64,000 bases of DNA from positions 125,900,502 to 125,964,501 of the forward strand of contig CM039462.1 in the NCBI GenBank assembly GCA_022414725.1, written 5' to 3'. The notes below the pieces were generated by a model, which saw only the letters and a program-made list of their open reading frames with translations, was not told the DNA's origin and made no database searches. This DNA comes from Microglena sp. YARC (taxonomy: Eukaryota; Chlorophyta; Chlorophyceae; Chlamydomonadales; Chlamydomonadaceae). Made by a program: the position numbers and the translations under genes. The first letter of the stretch is position 1. Each line of letters opens with the position of its first letter. This document shows positions 46,348 through 55,715 of this stretch, piece after piece.

Positions 46348-48726
46348 TTATTCATCAACAACAACAGAGCTGCTGTGGGAAAATGGAAGAGGTCGTCCTA
46401 GACCCATCAATTCCATGCAGTGCAGCCTTGCGATTGTGAGAGCAGAAGAGCGATCCCGGTCCGAGTAAATGCATGTTTCTGGAGAGAATCGCAGTCCTCG
46501 TACCTCTGGGTACCGCTCGATCGATTTTTGAGAATCGACAAGGGAAGTGGCGAAGCCACCCCTCCTGTGCTTCTCTTGTGCGCCTTTACGTTTATTGTAC
46601 AACCTTACCCCTAAGTGGTCGCAATCAGCGACCTTTGGCATCGTTTTCGATTTCGTGTGACCAAAACGTTCACCACCCAACCTAAGCTTCACGTCTGCTG
46701 AACAAACACTTGGGATCTTGTAAACACGTTCTTTTTCTTTACCCGTCTCCCACGACATAAGAGTCGTTTTGAACTCATCTGTCACAGAAACGTCCTCTTT
46801 GAAAATTCTTTTACACGATGCGAACATGGCCCCAGTGGGAACTGCAACTTCTCCCGGTCCAGTAGGCTTCAGTTTTGTGATGGCAGATCCGTAGGCCACG
46901 CAAACCTTCATATCAGGAAGTTCTTTCATCATGCACCGCTTGATACCCGCCCAGAAAGAGTCTTTGACCTTTCGTTTTCCGATGTAACGCTGCAAGTTGT
47001 CACGGGATTCTCGGCGTCGCAAAGCCAATCTCCACCACTCGTCAGAAAACTTAGCGTAATTTGACAAGTACGCGGAGATCTTATCCGTCCTCGATGTACT
47101 CAAAGCTGCTCCATTTTCACGCAGAGACTCCCACATAGGAATCATGTCAGCAAAACGCAGTTCCTTCTGCCTTGTCTGCTTCTTGATACCCGACTTGTGG
47201 TAAAATGCACCACGTGTCAGCGTCCATGTCTTATTTTTATCGTCTGCCAAATACGTTACCGTAGCGATGTTGCTCCGTCCTGGGTCCACACCCAGGACGA
47301 CGATACCCATATCGGGCAATATCGTTTTAAGTGAGCCGTCGTATTTTTCTGCGATCTTGATACCTTCTTCTTTACGAGGCTTCTTACAGGTCTTCTTCAG
47401 ATCTGAGACAAGGACCTGTACTGTCTTGCTGTACTGCATGCTCAAAGAGACTCCGTCAGTACAGATGCTGCAGTCGAAAACCCACCCATTCTTGACAGGT
47501 GGTTTTCTGAAGAAGGAACCTGCGACTGTTTTTCGGGCGTTCACAAGCGTGTCATACAAACCCTTTGCATGTCTGTACTCGTCAGTAGCCTTGATATCCT
47601 TAACATCATCATCGTACTGCTTCAGGACCGACTTGTATGCCTCCCATTCACCAGGACCACATGATTTTTTCTTCTTCTGTGCAGGCCTCTGGGGAAACAT
47701 GAAGCTGTCGGGATTCTTTACATGTTCCCACTTGGAAAGCTCAACGATGTTCTGGTCATTGGGGAACATGTGCCTGAACAGGTTCACGAGGGTCTTCAGG
47801 TCAAGGCGAACATGCACCCGTTGGACATTGAAGATGGGCATCAATCGGATACGACGTGCATCCATATCCTCCAACCGTGTCTGTATCCAATAATTATACC
47901 GGACCATGGTCGGAAAGTCCATGTCTTTGCCATAGTTATCATAAACTCGACTTCCATCTGGAACACTCAGCATCTCCCTAACTTCATTGACGTACTCTTG
48001 AACAGACTCTGGCCATCCCTCCATGTTTTGGACTTCTTGCTGAATAGCCTGCATCACGTCGTATCCCCGAATGATCTTCGATGTGTCCAGCGTCTTCGGG
48101 GCATTTAATTTATTTAAAGTGGTGGAAGTGAGTCTGGCCAGACGTGGTATCAAAGGAACCCATGCGTTGTTTGACACGACAGTGCTCAATGTGTGACCTG
48201 CATAGTTCAATACCTGATCGAAATAGATCGGATAAGACTTGATGTAGTCAGCGTCGTCATTACCAATTACATCGCCGATGGAGTCCTTCACAGCTTCGTA
48301 CGATATCTTGCTTTCCTCATCAGGGAAGATTCCGTCTACCCCGATACGGAGCCAATCCTTCCAGTAGGTATCTTTCATGTTGTACAGGTCTGGAATATCC
48401 AGACCTTTCTCTAATAGACTCGTGATGTGGAAAGTCAGCACCAGACTGGACCGCCGTAACATGCGGCTCACCACATTGACGAGCTGGTCCACATGCTCCC
48501 TAAACTTACCGAATTCTTCATCGTCAAGACTCATTGCCTTCTTCAGGGCGCATTTCACGACACACATCTTTTCCACCGTCTTGTATTCTGGAGGGGGTCT
48601 GGCGATGAGACCATTGTCTTCGCATAAACGGACAAGATCGTCCTTGTTGGACTTCGACGAGTATGGTACTTCAGCCAATTTCAGTAGCTCCTTCAATTTC
48701 GCGACTGTCGGAGGTTTCGTCGCCAT
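46348..48726 (-). CDS. Fanzor A nuclease with SAP-like N-terminus, intact
   Basis: 792 residues. Residues about 5-40 (VAKLKELLKLAEVPYSSKSN, then KDDLVRLCEDNG) fit a SAP DNA-binding motif. The middle is helical. RuvC-I is VLGVDPGRSNIATVTYL at about residue 480. RuvC-II is VTDEFKTTLM at about 650, corresponding to DEFRTS of other Fanzors. RuvC-III is YSDRDRSSALTIARL at about 757. The zinc ribbon between II and III is not evident, unlike Fanzor B. The family cuts DNA guided by a transposon-end RNA and may act in the nucleus; SAP domains fit that. The start is the first Met and overlaps the transposase end. Confidence 0.92.
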   Translation of the reverse strand: MATKPPTVAKLKELLKLAEVPYSSKSNKDDLVRLCEDNGLIARPPPEYKTVEKMCVVKCALKKAMSLDDEEFGKFREHVDQLVNVVSRMLRRSSLVLTFHITSLLEKGLDIPDLYNMKDTYWKDWLRIGVDGIFPDEESKISYEAVKDSIGDVIGNDDADYIKSYPIYFDQVLNYAGHTLSTVVSNNAWVPLIPRLARLTSTTLNKLNAPKTLDTSKIIRGYDVMQAIQQEVQNMEGWPESVQEYVNEVREMLSVPDGSRVYDNYGKDMDFPTMVRYNYWIQTRLEDMDARRIRLMPIFNVQRVHVRLDLKTLVNLFRHMFPNDQNIVELSKWEHVKNPDSFMFPQRPAQKKKKSCGPGEWEAYKSVLKQYDDDVKDIKATDEYRHAKGLYDTLVNARKTVAGSFFRKPPVKNGWVFDCSICTDGVSLSMQYSKTVQVLVSDLKKTCKKPRKEEGIKIAEKYDGSLKTILPDMGIVVLGVDPGRSNIATVTYLADDKNKTWTLTRGAFYHKSGIKKQTRQKELRFADMIPMWESLRENGAALSTSRTDKISAYLSNYAKFSDEWWRLALRRRESRDNLQRYIGKRKVKDSFWAGIKRCMMKELPDMKVCVAYGSAITKLKPTGPGEVAVPTGAMFASCKRIFKEDVSVTDEFKTTLMSWETGKEKERVYKIPSVCSADVKLRLGGERFGHTKSKTMPKVADCDHLGVRLYNKRKGAQEKHRRGGFATSLVDSQKSIERYPEVRGLRFSPETCIYSDRDRSSALTIARLHCMELMGLGRPLPFSHSSSVVVDE

Positions 48727-49656
48727 CTTTCATAATCAATACGTCACAGACCGCTTTATACACATAAGTGTTCCAAACGTGTTCAAAACAACCCATAATA
48801 ATTTTATCAGTGAGGTTGCCGAATGCTAAGGAAATCATATCAGATACGTGCGTCTTTGTTTCATTCGGTATGTAGTTCAAACGACGAAAGTCTCTCTTCA
48901 CCTTAGCGAAGCATAGCTCAATAGCATTGAATTCTGGACTGTAAGGAGGTGTGTAACAAATATTGACGGGGTGACTGAGGACCAATTTCTTATGGATACT
49001 GGCATTGTCCATTATTACTACTGAATTATTGCACAAACTCAATGATTCAATAAATGCAACGAAATCCGTCTTCTTCACAGATCCTTTCTTCACAACGAAC
49101 TCTTTCCTACCATCTGAAAAAACTGCCATCAACAAACTGTGGTGTACCCACCCACCAGTAGTTTTAAAGATAACAGGTTTTCCTACAGGGGAATACCCAT
49201 AATGTGGCTTGAGACGCTCACTAAACCCACATTCGTCAACTGATACTAAAATTTTCCCAGCATTGATTGTCTCCTTGTACCTACTACAAAATTCATTGAC
49301 AAGTGGAACTAAGTCCCCTTTACACTGTCCAAGGAGTTTGCTCCTTTTTCTTGTAAAACCAATGAGTTTTATGAAACGATACACTGTTTTAGTTGATAAT
49401 CGTACATTGTGAGTACTTTTGAAAAAGCAACAACGCCTCTTGCGGTTGTGCATTGAGTTGACAATAAAAACGATTTTAACAAATCCTTATTCGTCTCAAA
49501 AAGGTTGCTTACAAATTCACGTCGTTTTCGATTTACACCAAAGCGTTTCCAACTCCACAGAGTAGAACGACTGATGTTCGTAAACACAGAAGTTTTTAAC
49601 ACACCCAAGTCAGCGACCATTCTTAACGCCAATTTTCTAACGGCGATGTCGTACAT
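48671..49656 (-). pseudogene. IS630/Tc1-mariner transposase, one frameshift
   Basis: Two overlapping frames make up the gene: 49656-49369 (MYDIAVRKLALRMVADLG, an HTH-like N-terminus with SRSTLWSWKRFG) and 49453-48671. The switch lies near the AAAATCG at about 49477-49484, where one extra A would join them. The catalytic residues are Asp in VSVDECGFSER, Asp in IMDNASIHK and Glu in YSPEFNAIELCF. The spacing of the last two is 29 residues, shorter than the usual 34. The C-terminal 18 codons overlap the Fanzor start. If the frameshift is a sequencing error this is an active-looking transposase of about 328 residues. Confidence 0.88.
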
Positions 49657-49703
49657 TTATTTCCATCTGATATATGTTTCATTTTACTGTTCCGCCGACT
49701 GTA

Positions 49704-50247
49704 GTTCTTGATTTCGCTTAGCTGTAATAAAGCCATTTTTCCTCACCATATACTATTTTCCACCTGAAGGAAACGTAGTGTGGCAAGTGCCCAAGTTGAG
49801 CCTTAAGACCCGACTGCGACAACCCAAGAAGAAATCCAGCCTAAATCCTGATGGCATGTGGCATCAGAGCAGAGCAGTTCAGAGATCAACCAAAAAAGCG
49901 GGCAGGGTGTGGGGAGATCATCCCATTGCATTTGGTCCTGCTTTGGCTGGACTGTATCATGTTCACATGGAACACCTCTGAAAAGACTCTCCATCTCGGG
50001 AACAACAATTATTTCAACAAAAAATAAATACTGAAGAATGCCGGAGGCTCACATCAATCCCTATTTTAAACAAACGTGTTCACATGAACACCTCTGAAAA
50101 CGGAACGTTACATCCATCTGGGGGAACGGGGGGAACGTTACATCCATCTGGGGGAACGGGGGGGACGTTACATACTCAGCAAAACAATGCCGAGACCTGT
50201 ATGGATCAAAGTTGTTTACACTCGTTTTTATTAAAACAATAGTTTTT
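49704..50247. other. Non-coding region with satellite relics
   Basis: Bases about 49958-50110 carry one and a half diverged 96-bp units (GTTCACATGGAACACCTCTG and AACAAAAAATAAATACTGAA). A triplicate GGAACGTTACATCCATCTGG follows at 50101-50170. The same arrangement is found at 61398-61610. No gene. Confidence 0.65.
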
Positions 50248-50460
50248 TAGTTGCTAATCTGTCAACGGTAGACTCGGTACCTCCAGTGTTTTTCCAAAGT
50301 TCACTAAGTTATTCAATTTCCTGGCTTGCGGATATCTTGACTGAAGACGCGTCCACCGCGATCCACAGCTGTCACGATCATACAACGAATTGTCACAGTC
50401 CATATGTAGATACCGGCTATCTATATCATAGGATGACCCGTTGAACAATTTTACACATCA
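50248..50460. repeat. Conserved 3' flank of F-box/LRR genes, copy 2
   Basis: As at 43827-44060, with a short deletion near 50302 that removes CACCTTCAGTTAATTAAGTT. Confidence 0.75.
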
Positions 50461-50711
50461 TTCCATCCATTTTTTGTGAGTCCTGCCAGCGGTGATATAT
50501 CGTCCACGTCGGTGTTCGAAATGTCCAGGTGCACCAATGAAGTGAGTCCTGCCAGTGGTGATATGTCTTCCACGTCGGTGCCCTTCATGTTCAGGTGAAT
50601 CAACGAAGTGAGTCCTGCCAGCGGTGATATGTAAAGCACCTTGCTCCGGCGACAAAACGAAATGGAGCCGGACATCGGTACTCGGTCTTCTAGCAGACCC
50701 ATGCTTGACAT
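50451..50711 (-). pseudogene. F-box/LRR gene, C-terminal relic
   Basis: Three leucine-rich repeats (TSLIHLNMKGTDVEDISPLA, then VHLDISNTDVDDISPL) and the ending KNGWNDV remain. The start MSSMGLLEDRVPMSGSI joins the CTAGCAGACCCATGCTTGAC repeat to the segment GSISFCRRSKVL found in the large LRR proteins. The F-box is missing. Confidence 0.75.
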
Positions 50712-50952
50712 GTGATCACATGTTGCGATTACTTTACCGTGTTTTCCGTTATCTGTGAGTATCTTTAGAAAGTATCAACTTCTTTGCGATGCGAGCGATC
50801 GTCCCCCGTAAGTCGACATCAATCCGCCGACTGTAATGGTCTCTGTGACTCTGTGAGTCGACTCGATAGGTTCCGCCGTGATGCGAGAGGTCGCTCTGTG
50901 ATGTGACACGAATCGACAGGTGCCTCCGTGATGCGAGAGGTTGCCGTGTGAT
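50712..50952. repeat. Dispersed repeats
   Basis: AAGTCGACATCAATCCGCCG and the GTGATGCGAGAGGT units shared with 45.9 kb. Confidence 0.7.
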
Positions 50953-52578
50953 TTAAACCATCCCTCTCAAAGTTTTTCGTTTAATTAGGTGACGTCCCAG
51001 GTCCGTCTCTTGCTGTAGGTGAAGGACCAGGTCCGTGTCCGTCTCTTCTCTTAGGTGACGTTCCAGGTCCATTCCCGTGTCCGGGATGGCCGCGGAGACG
51101 TGCTCTTCGACGAACATAGCCACGGCGTCGTTCGCGTTCAAGTACGTCGCACTGGTCTTCTTTAACGAATCGGGCATATCGAACTTGTACTCGTATACAA
51201 ACGCGTGTAGAAGGGTGCGTAGGAACTCCATGCGCATCGCGCCGTCGTCTGCCTTGAATGACTCTACAAGCCCTAAGTCTCGTGGGAAGAGGAATTTGGC
51301 GGCGTCCGCATCATCCTCGTCCACAAACCGACTGACGTAGTCGATTTTTCGTATCCGTCGTTGGACTCCCGTGTCAGAACCGTCGACCATCGTCGGTGCG
51401 TCGCACATAATGTGTATCTTGTGTTGCGGGCGGAAGTGTACGATGTCGCTGGAGTGCACGAGGCGGTGGGTGATGCCTTCCCCACCGGTCTTGTGTTGCG
51501 TGCGGATGAAGCTTACGATGTCGCTGGAGTGCAATGCACAGGTGGTGATGGCTTCCCCACCGGTCGTCATATCCTTGAGGACTCCGGAATTTAAGACTTC
51601 GTCGTGTTTTGGCTCTGTGCAATACATAATGCGGACCCCCTTCCGCTTCGAAAACTGTGGTATCGGGCGAGCTGGATCTATGCGTTTCTTTCTTGTCAGC
51701 ATTTCCACGCCGAATTTCCGGATGTAGTCTCCCAATACGATCTCCATGACTTCGAAGAACTTGGTCTTCCCGTTCGAGGTGGACGCGTCGGAGCCGCCGG
51801 TGTGTATGTGAAAGAGCTCTTGTCCACTGTCTCCGTACAGCTGTCTAGAAAATGTGTGGATGAGGTATTCTCGTTGGTTGTCGTCTGGGTGCATTGTGTC
51901 CCAGTATTTTCGCACGCGGTCTGCTGATTCCTCGCACACTTCGCCATTGTAATCGAATCCCACGGACATGGAGACCATGTCCTCCGGATGCCCTTGACGG
52001 AAGACGCCGTTTTTGAGGTCCCACACGCCGTTGTTGAACCCTAATAGGTTTGGGTCTGCGTCGAGTTTCTTCATGAAGTCCGGGTCGTAAAAGTACTCGA
52101 GCATCTCTTGCAGTACGTTATTCTTGAAGGCCGCGTCCTGGAGGCGCGCGGTGATGTGCGCTAGCCGGTCGGCGTTGAGTTTCTTAATGAATTCCGGTTC
52201 GTAAAAGTACTCGAGCATCTCTTTCAGTACGTTATTCTTGAAGGTCGCTTCCTGGAGGCGCGCGGTGATGTGCGCTAGGTCGGCGGAGTCGTCCTTTGTG
52301 CTCTCCTCGTTGCTCTGCATGTCGTAATCGCTTTGGGACGCTCTCTCCCTGTTCATAGCGATACTGAAGTGCTCTAGAACAACGGTGGACAGCTCGTGCT
52401 TGACGTGGATCGCGTCGACGTCCGTCTTCCATCGCCCGTCGAATACGTACCATAATAGCTTTCCGTTCGTGCTCGCGGCGGCAGCGATGCGGTTTCCAAT
52501 TATTTTTTTCGCGATGCGCGCGATCTCGTTATGACTCCCGTTGCACGCGAGGACGTCCTCATCAATGTGTATGACCAT
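50953..52578 (-). CDS. D5-like SF3 helicase with internal duplications
   Basis: 541 residues from ATG 52578 (MVIHIDEDVLACNGSHNEIA). Residues 40-220 match the D5 N-terminal region (LLWYVFDGRWKTD, NGVWDLKNGVF). The SF3 ATPase follows: Walker A GSDASTSNGKTKF at 262-274, Walker B-like VRIMYCTEP near 315, arginine region GVQRRIRKIDYVSRF near 404. D5 enzymes unwind viral DNA for replication. No primase domain is present upstream. Two in-frame tandem duplications occur: LAHITARLQ-AFKNNVL-EM units (about 101-176) and TTGGEAITTCALHSSDIV / TGGEGITHRLVHSSDIV (about 338-388). The sensor Asn of the family is Asp in IMCDAPT. It may be an extra, degenerating copy. Confidence 0.8.
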   Translation of the reverse strand: MVIHIDEDVLACNGSHNEIARIAKKIIGNRIAAAASTNGKLLWYVFDGRWKTDVDAIHVKHELSTVVLEHFSIAMNRERASQSDYDMQSNEESTKDDSADLAHITARLQEATFKNNVLKEMLEYFYEPEFIKKLNADRLAHITARLQDAAFKNNVLQEMLEYFYDPDFMKKLDADPNLLGFNNGVWDLKNGVFRQGHPEDMVSMSVGFDYNGEVCEESADRVRKYWDTMHPDDNQREYLIHTFSRQLYGDSGQELFHIHTGGSDASTSNGKTKFFEVMEIVLGDYIRKFGVEMLTRKKRIDPARPIPQFSKRKGVRIMYCTEPKHDEVLNSGVLKDMTTGGEAITTCALHSSDIVSFIRTQHKTGGEGITHRLVHSSDIVHFRPQHKIHIMCDAPTMVDGSDTGVQRRIRKIDYVSRFVDEDDADAAKFLFPRDLGLVESFKADDGAMRMEFLRTLLHAFVYEYKFDMPDSLKKTSATYLNANDAVAMFVEEHVSAAIPDTGMDLERHLREETDTDLVLHLQQETDLGRHLIKRKTLRGMV

Positions 52579-53079
52579 GACTTTTAATAATACAAAGCTA
52601 ATAAATTGGAAAAGTTATAATAAACTCAGTTCCCACAGTTCTCTTCTATTGTTTAAGTATTCAAGGGCCTAGGAACCAACAACGTATTGAGGATTGTGAT
52701 GTAGCAGAGAATAATATGGCTGTGAAGAGGATAATAAGGTTAGTTAAATAGTCTTCTGCGTTGTTTACACCACTTCCACGAGACGATGGGGGGGTCGGGT
52801 GGCATGTCCTCGGTGCCGCAATCAAGGCTGTCGACGCCACCTGTCCACACGTACTGGAAGACGACAACGGCCATCTCCCGAAAGACGGCACCTGCATCAG
52901 CTGAATTCCACTGCCCCACTCCATGGGGCCCGCGTTTCCCCTTCACAAACCCGACATAGTTCTCAAGCAGAAGTCTGCTTGCGAAAGTCGCACACTTCCG
53001 TTTGCTTCGATCATGCAATGAGAAAAAATAATTCAGGCCGAATTGAACAACTGTATAAAGCTTTGAGTGTGTGTAACTT
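52579..53079. other. Non-coding region with T5orf172 relic
   Basis: Minus-strand bases about 52800-52900 encode SADAGAVFREMAVVVFQYVW, similar to the end of the T5orf172 protein at 54933. The TCAAGCAGAAGTCTGCTTG palindrome lies at 52974-52991. Confidence 0.55.
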
Positions 53080-53325
53080 ATGGATAAACTAAACGACATA
53101 ATTGCTGCCTTTTTCGAGCAATGTGAGAAGAAGTCAGGCGCCTACATGGATTACAAAATTTTAAAGATTGCTTTTTTGCAGTACATGCATAAGCATTGTG
53201 TTCCGCTGCCATATCACTTTGACAAATTTTTTATCACTCTGTTGGAAAAGGAAGGGGTCTCGACATATGGATATGACCCGACAGTTGTAGTGGGACTCAG
53301 ATTGAGATCGTGGATTACAGACTGA
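53080..53325 (+). CDS. Small protein resembling the D5 C-terminal winged-helix domain
   Basis: 81 residues (MDKLNDIIAAFFEQCEKKSG). The pattern of a helix ending FFEQCEKKSG, then YKILKIAFLQYMHKH, a helix FDKFFITLLEKEG and a terminal strand VVVGLRLRSW fits the winged-helix domain at the C-terminus of D5/P4-type primase-helicases and of some virus-hallmark proteins. The nearby D5-like protein (50953-52578) ends just where such a domain would follow, so this may be its separated counterpart, although it is on the other strand. Alone it could bind DNA. Confidence 0.5.
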   Translation: MDKLNDIIAAFFEQCEKKSGAYMDYKILKIAFLQYMHKHCVPLPYHFDKFFITLLEKEGVSTYGYDPTVVVGLRLRSWITD

Positions 53326-53690
53326 TAAATGGTGGACAGCTCGTGCTTGACTTGGAACTTGGCCGTGTGATGTGACTCGACTCTACAGGTTCCGCCGTGA
53401 TGCGAGAGGTCGCTCTGTTATGTGACTCGACACAGGTTCCGCCGCCTGATGCGAGAGGTCGCCATGTGATGTGATGTGACTCGACTCGACAGGTGCCGCC
53501 TCCTGATGCGAGAGGTCGCCATGTGATGTGACTCGACTCGACAGGTGCCGCCGTGTGTCCCGCGATTCCTCTTCCATACTCCTGACATAGTTGTAAAGCA
53601 GAAGTCTGCTTGAGACGACACATCGGAAACGCCCAAGTGTTACAGTGAATCTTTTACAAACAACATACACATTGTGTAAGACTTGACAGT
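53326..53690. repeat. Dispersed and tandem repeats
   Basis: Four units of the GATGCGAGAGGTCGCCATGT / GACTCGACTCGACAGGT repeat at 53365-53550, an AAAGCAGAAGTCTGCTTGAG palindrome at 53596-53615, and the 60-base segment shared with 2838-2900. No gene. Confidence 0.75.
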
Positions 53691-54095
53691 TACAGTCGAC
53701 GGAATACTAAAATGAAACCGCCTCGTGTACGGCACACCTTACGGTGTAACCAAATGGTGTAGCAACCCACGGGGCAATGGAACACCAATAAGATTTTGAA
53801 TCAACAAATTGCAGGATGTTAACGAGAATATCGTGGTTCTTTTTTAGATCACGGCTCTCCATCCTGCAGACTCCGTATCGTTCTTTTGTCGGTACTTTCG
53901 AGAGTGTCCATTGAAGGACCAGCCGCACTTAAGCGATCGCCTCTTCCCCAATACCGTGGCCCAAAAGAACACGGGGTCTTTGTTGATGTGCAATGCGTCA
54001 TGTAAGGAGGTTTCTTTGCTGGACGGGTCATTTTATGATTGTCACCGCCTTATACCGTTTTTTTGATGTTTCATTTTACTGTTCCGCCGACTGTA
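53691..54095. mobile_element. 405-bp non-autonomous derivative of element A
   Basis: The left tip TACAGTCGACGGAATACTAA is of the Fanzor-side type with its hairpin block; the right tip is of the transposase-side type (ATTTTACTGTTCCGCCGACT, then GTA). TA flanks both. The interior is unrelated to element A. On the minus strand it encodes protein-like stretches in two frames (HDALHINKDPVFFWATVLGK, and MESRDLKKNHDILVNILQFV), probably a broken cargo gene of about 100 codons. Confidence 0.75.
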
Positions 54096-54514
54096 GTTAC
54101 ACAGTAGTGTGTAGTAGTGTGTAGTGTGTAGTGTGTCTGCTGGTTGATGTGAACTGTGGGCTCCCCTCCGGTCGCCCACCCGCTCGGTTCCTCGCGGACT
54201 CCTTTGAGGGGGCTCCCCTCCGGTCGCCCCCGGTCGCTCCGCTGGGGGAAGAGGTGAAAGGGGCTCCGCCGCTTGTTGAATAATACAATCCGTTGTTTGC
54301 CGATGGACTATGGCTGTCTGTACATGGACATATCGTGACCCGAAAGGGCAGCGCGGCGGCGGTGTGAGGTCCGTGCGCAGAAGACGAAGTTTTCAAGAGC
54401 TCCAGCATCCGGAGAGCTGTACATGGACAGCTCTTGTCCCGAAAGGGCAGCTGCGGCGTGAGGTCAGTGCTCAGAAGACGAAGTTTCACGAGCTCGAGTA
54501 TACGGCAGACACTC
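54096..54514. repeat. GC-rich repeat and a duplicated 90-bp segment
   Basis: GC-rich repeat at about 54147-54300. Then ACATGGACA...CCCGAAAGGGCAGC...CAGAAGACGAAGTTT occurs twice (about 54322-54395 and 54422-54488). No gene is supported. Confidence 0.6.
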
Positions 54515-54763
54515 TCAGGGCACAGGAGGTAGTTCCTCTCCTCCTGAGTTCTCTTTCCCTTGACCTGCACCCGCTTGGTCCCGCTTGGTCACGATCACCA
54601 TATCCAGACCCACGGCGTTCAGGATCATCTTCACAGCCTTGGACACCTTGCGCAGGTCCCACCCGTCGCGAACGCCGCACGATGCATGGCTGAACAGCCT
54701 AGCAGTGTTGTTGTAGCCGCAGAACATCTGTGTTCCCTTGAGCTTTTCGTCGAACACCGTCAT
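54515..54763 (-). CDS. Possible hypothetical protein, 82 residues
   Basis: The minus-strand frame starts MTVFDEKLKGTQMFCGYNNT, then WDLRKVSKAVKMILNAVGLD. It looks protein-like over the first 60 residues, after which the sequence becomes low in complexity (QAGAGQGKENSGGEELPP). No family recognised. It may be a fragment. Confidence 0.35.
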   Translation of the reverse strand: MTVFDEKLKGTQMFCGYNNTARLFSHASCGVRDGWDLRKVSKAVKMILNAVGLDMVIVTKRDQAGAGQGKENSGGEELPPVP

Positions 54764-54932
54764 CAGATTTGGGATGATGGTCGTAGTGTCGAATGGGGAA
54801 GCAGCAGCTCAGGGCACATAATGGATGTTCCTTCTCTCGCTCATTCTCGCGTTCCTTCTCTCGCTCAACAAAGGCAAAGCTGGGGGGGTCTGGCGGCACG
54901 TCCTCGGTGCCGCAATCAAGGCTGTCGTATGA

Positions 54933-55295
54933 TTATAAGACAGACTTGATAGACATGTCGACGCCACCTGTCCCCACGTACTGGAATACGACATCGGCCA
55001 TCTCCTGAAAGACGGCACCTGAATCACCTGCGTCAAGTTGGTAGTACTCGTACCCAACGTCGCGACGGGGCTTGACTCGAGGGTCTCCTCGAAGGTACCG
55101 GAGCAGGACAGTCTCAGCCTCCACACAAGCAAGCGGATTAAGTACGTGGATTTCGAAGATCATCTTTGAGTTCTTCGGGTAATGAGAAAGTCGCTTACCA
55201 AAGGGCTTCGACGTCCAGCCCACCTTGACGACGATCTCATTTTTCTGAATGAACTTGTGCTCAACAAACGCGTACACGACCAACTTGTGCGCCAT
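54933..55295 (-). CDS. T5orf172 (GIY-YIG-like) protein, short copy
   Basis: 120 residues from ATG 55295 (MAHKLVVYAFVEHKFIQKNE). Residues 4-70 match the T5orf172 pattern: VVYAFVE, IVVKVGWTSKPFGKRLSHYP and the Glu in ACVEAETVLLRYL. In the family Arg and Glu of these motifs belong to a GIY-YIG-type nuclease site; here KVGRT is KVGWT, so the motif Arg may be changed. The long paralogue is at 59928-61214. This copy stops soon after the domain (GGVDMSIKSVL) in repeat debris, so it is truncated. Confidence 0.75.
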   Translation of the reverse strand: MAHKLVVYAFVEHKFIQKNEIVVKVGWTSKPFGKRLSHYPKNSKMIFEIHVLNPLACVEAETVLLRYLRGDPRVKPRRDVGYEYYQLDAGDSGAVFQEMADVVFQYVGTGGVDMSIKSVL

Positions 55296-55532
55296 GATCT
55301 CTGTCGAGCTGCTCCTGTTCTATATATCCCTATATATTGTTCTCCTCTCTCTTCCTTCGAACACGACCGACCGACATCTTCCTCCTTTCCATGAGCAGCA
55401 TCATATATTTATACTTCATTCGATGACGCCGCCGTGGCGTGCGCCTGCAGTGTACCTAGCTAGACTGTATCTAGTTGAGCTGCCATGATTGGCCAGGGCA
55501 TGGATACTTAGGCAGAATTAGCCGTACCCTCC
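55296..55532. other. Non-coding spacer
   Basis: A TATATATCCCTATATATTG palindrome-like stretch at 55321-55340 probably marks the promoter of the minus-strand gene. No other feature. Confidence 0.45.
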
Positions 55533-55715
55533 TTAGGCAGGGTTAATGACCTGTCCTGACCTGCGGTACAGTAAGAACCCAATCAAGAGAAGGATAGGGA
55601 TTCCCAGGCCAAGTCCAAGGCCCAGACCCAGGGCCAGAGCCTTGCTGTCATGACCACCATGATCATCACCATTGAGAAATGCTGGAGGGAAGATAGCACC
55701 AGGGTTATCAAGCAT
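55533..55715 (-). CDS. Small single-TM protein
   Basis: 60 residues from ATG 55715 (MLDNPGAIFPPAFLNGDDHG); a GTG seven codons upstream is directly after a stop. A His/Asp/Gly-rich ectodomain-like part is followed by the helix ALALGLGLGLGLGIPILLL and a short basic end (YRRSGQVINPA). The Gly-Leu repeat is typical of some membrane anchors. The N-terminus may be lost. Function unknown. Confidence 0.5.
   Translation of the reverse strand: MLDNPGAIFPPAFLNGDDHGGHDSKALALGLGLGLGLGIPILLLIGFLLYRRSGQVINPA

Larger units (their letters stand above)
46225..49703 (-). mobile_element. Element A: Tc1/mariner transposon carrying Fanzor A
   Basis: About 3.5 kb from TA at 46225-46226 to TA at 49702-49703. The tips are related inverted repeats: CACTCGACGGAATACTAAAA at the Fanzor side and CAGTCGGCGGAACAGTAAAA at the transposase side, both continuing TGAAAC. 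Transposase and Fanzor are on the same strand, transposase first, and overlap by 56 bases. Fanzor genes inside mariner-type elements are known from eukaryotes; here the context is viral. Confidence 0.9.
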
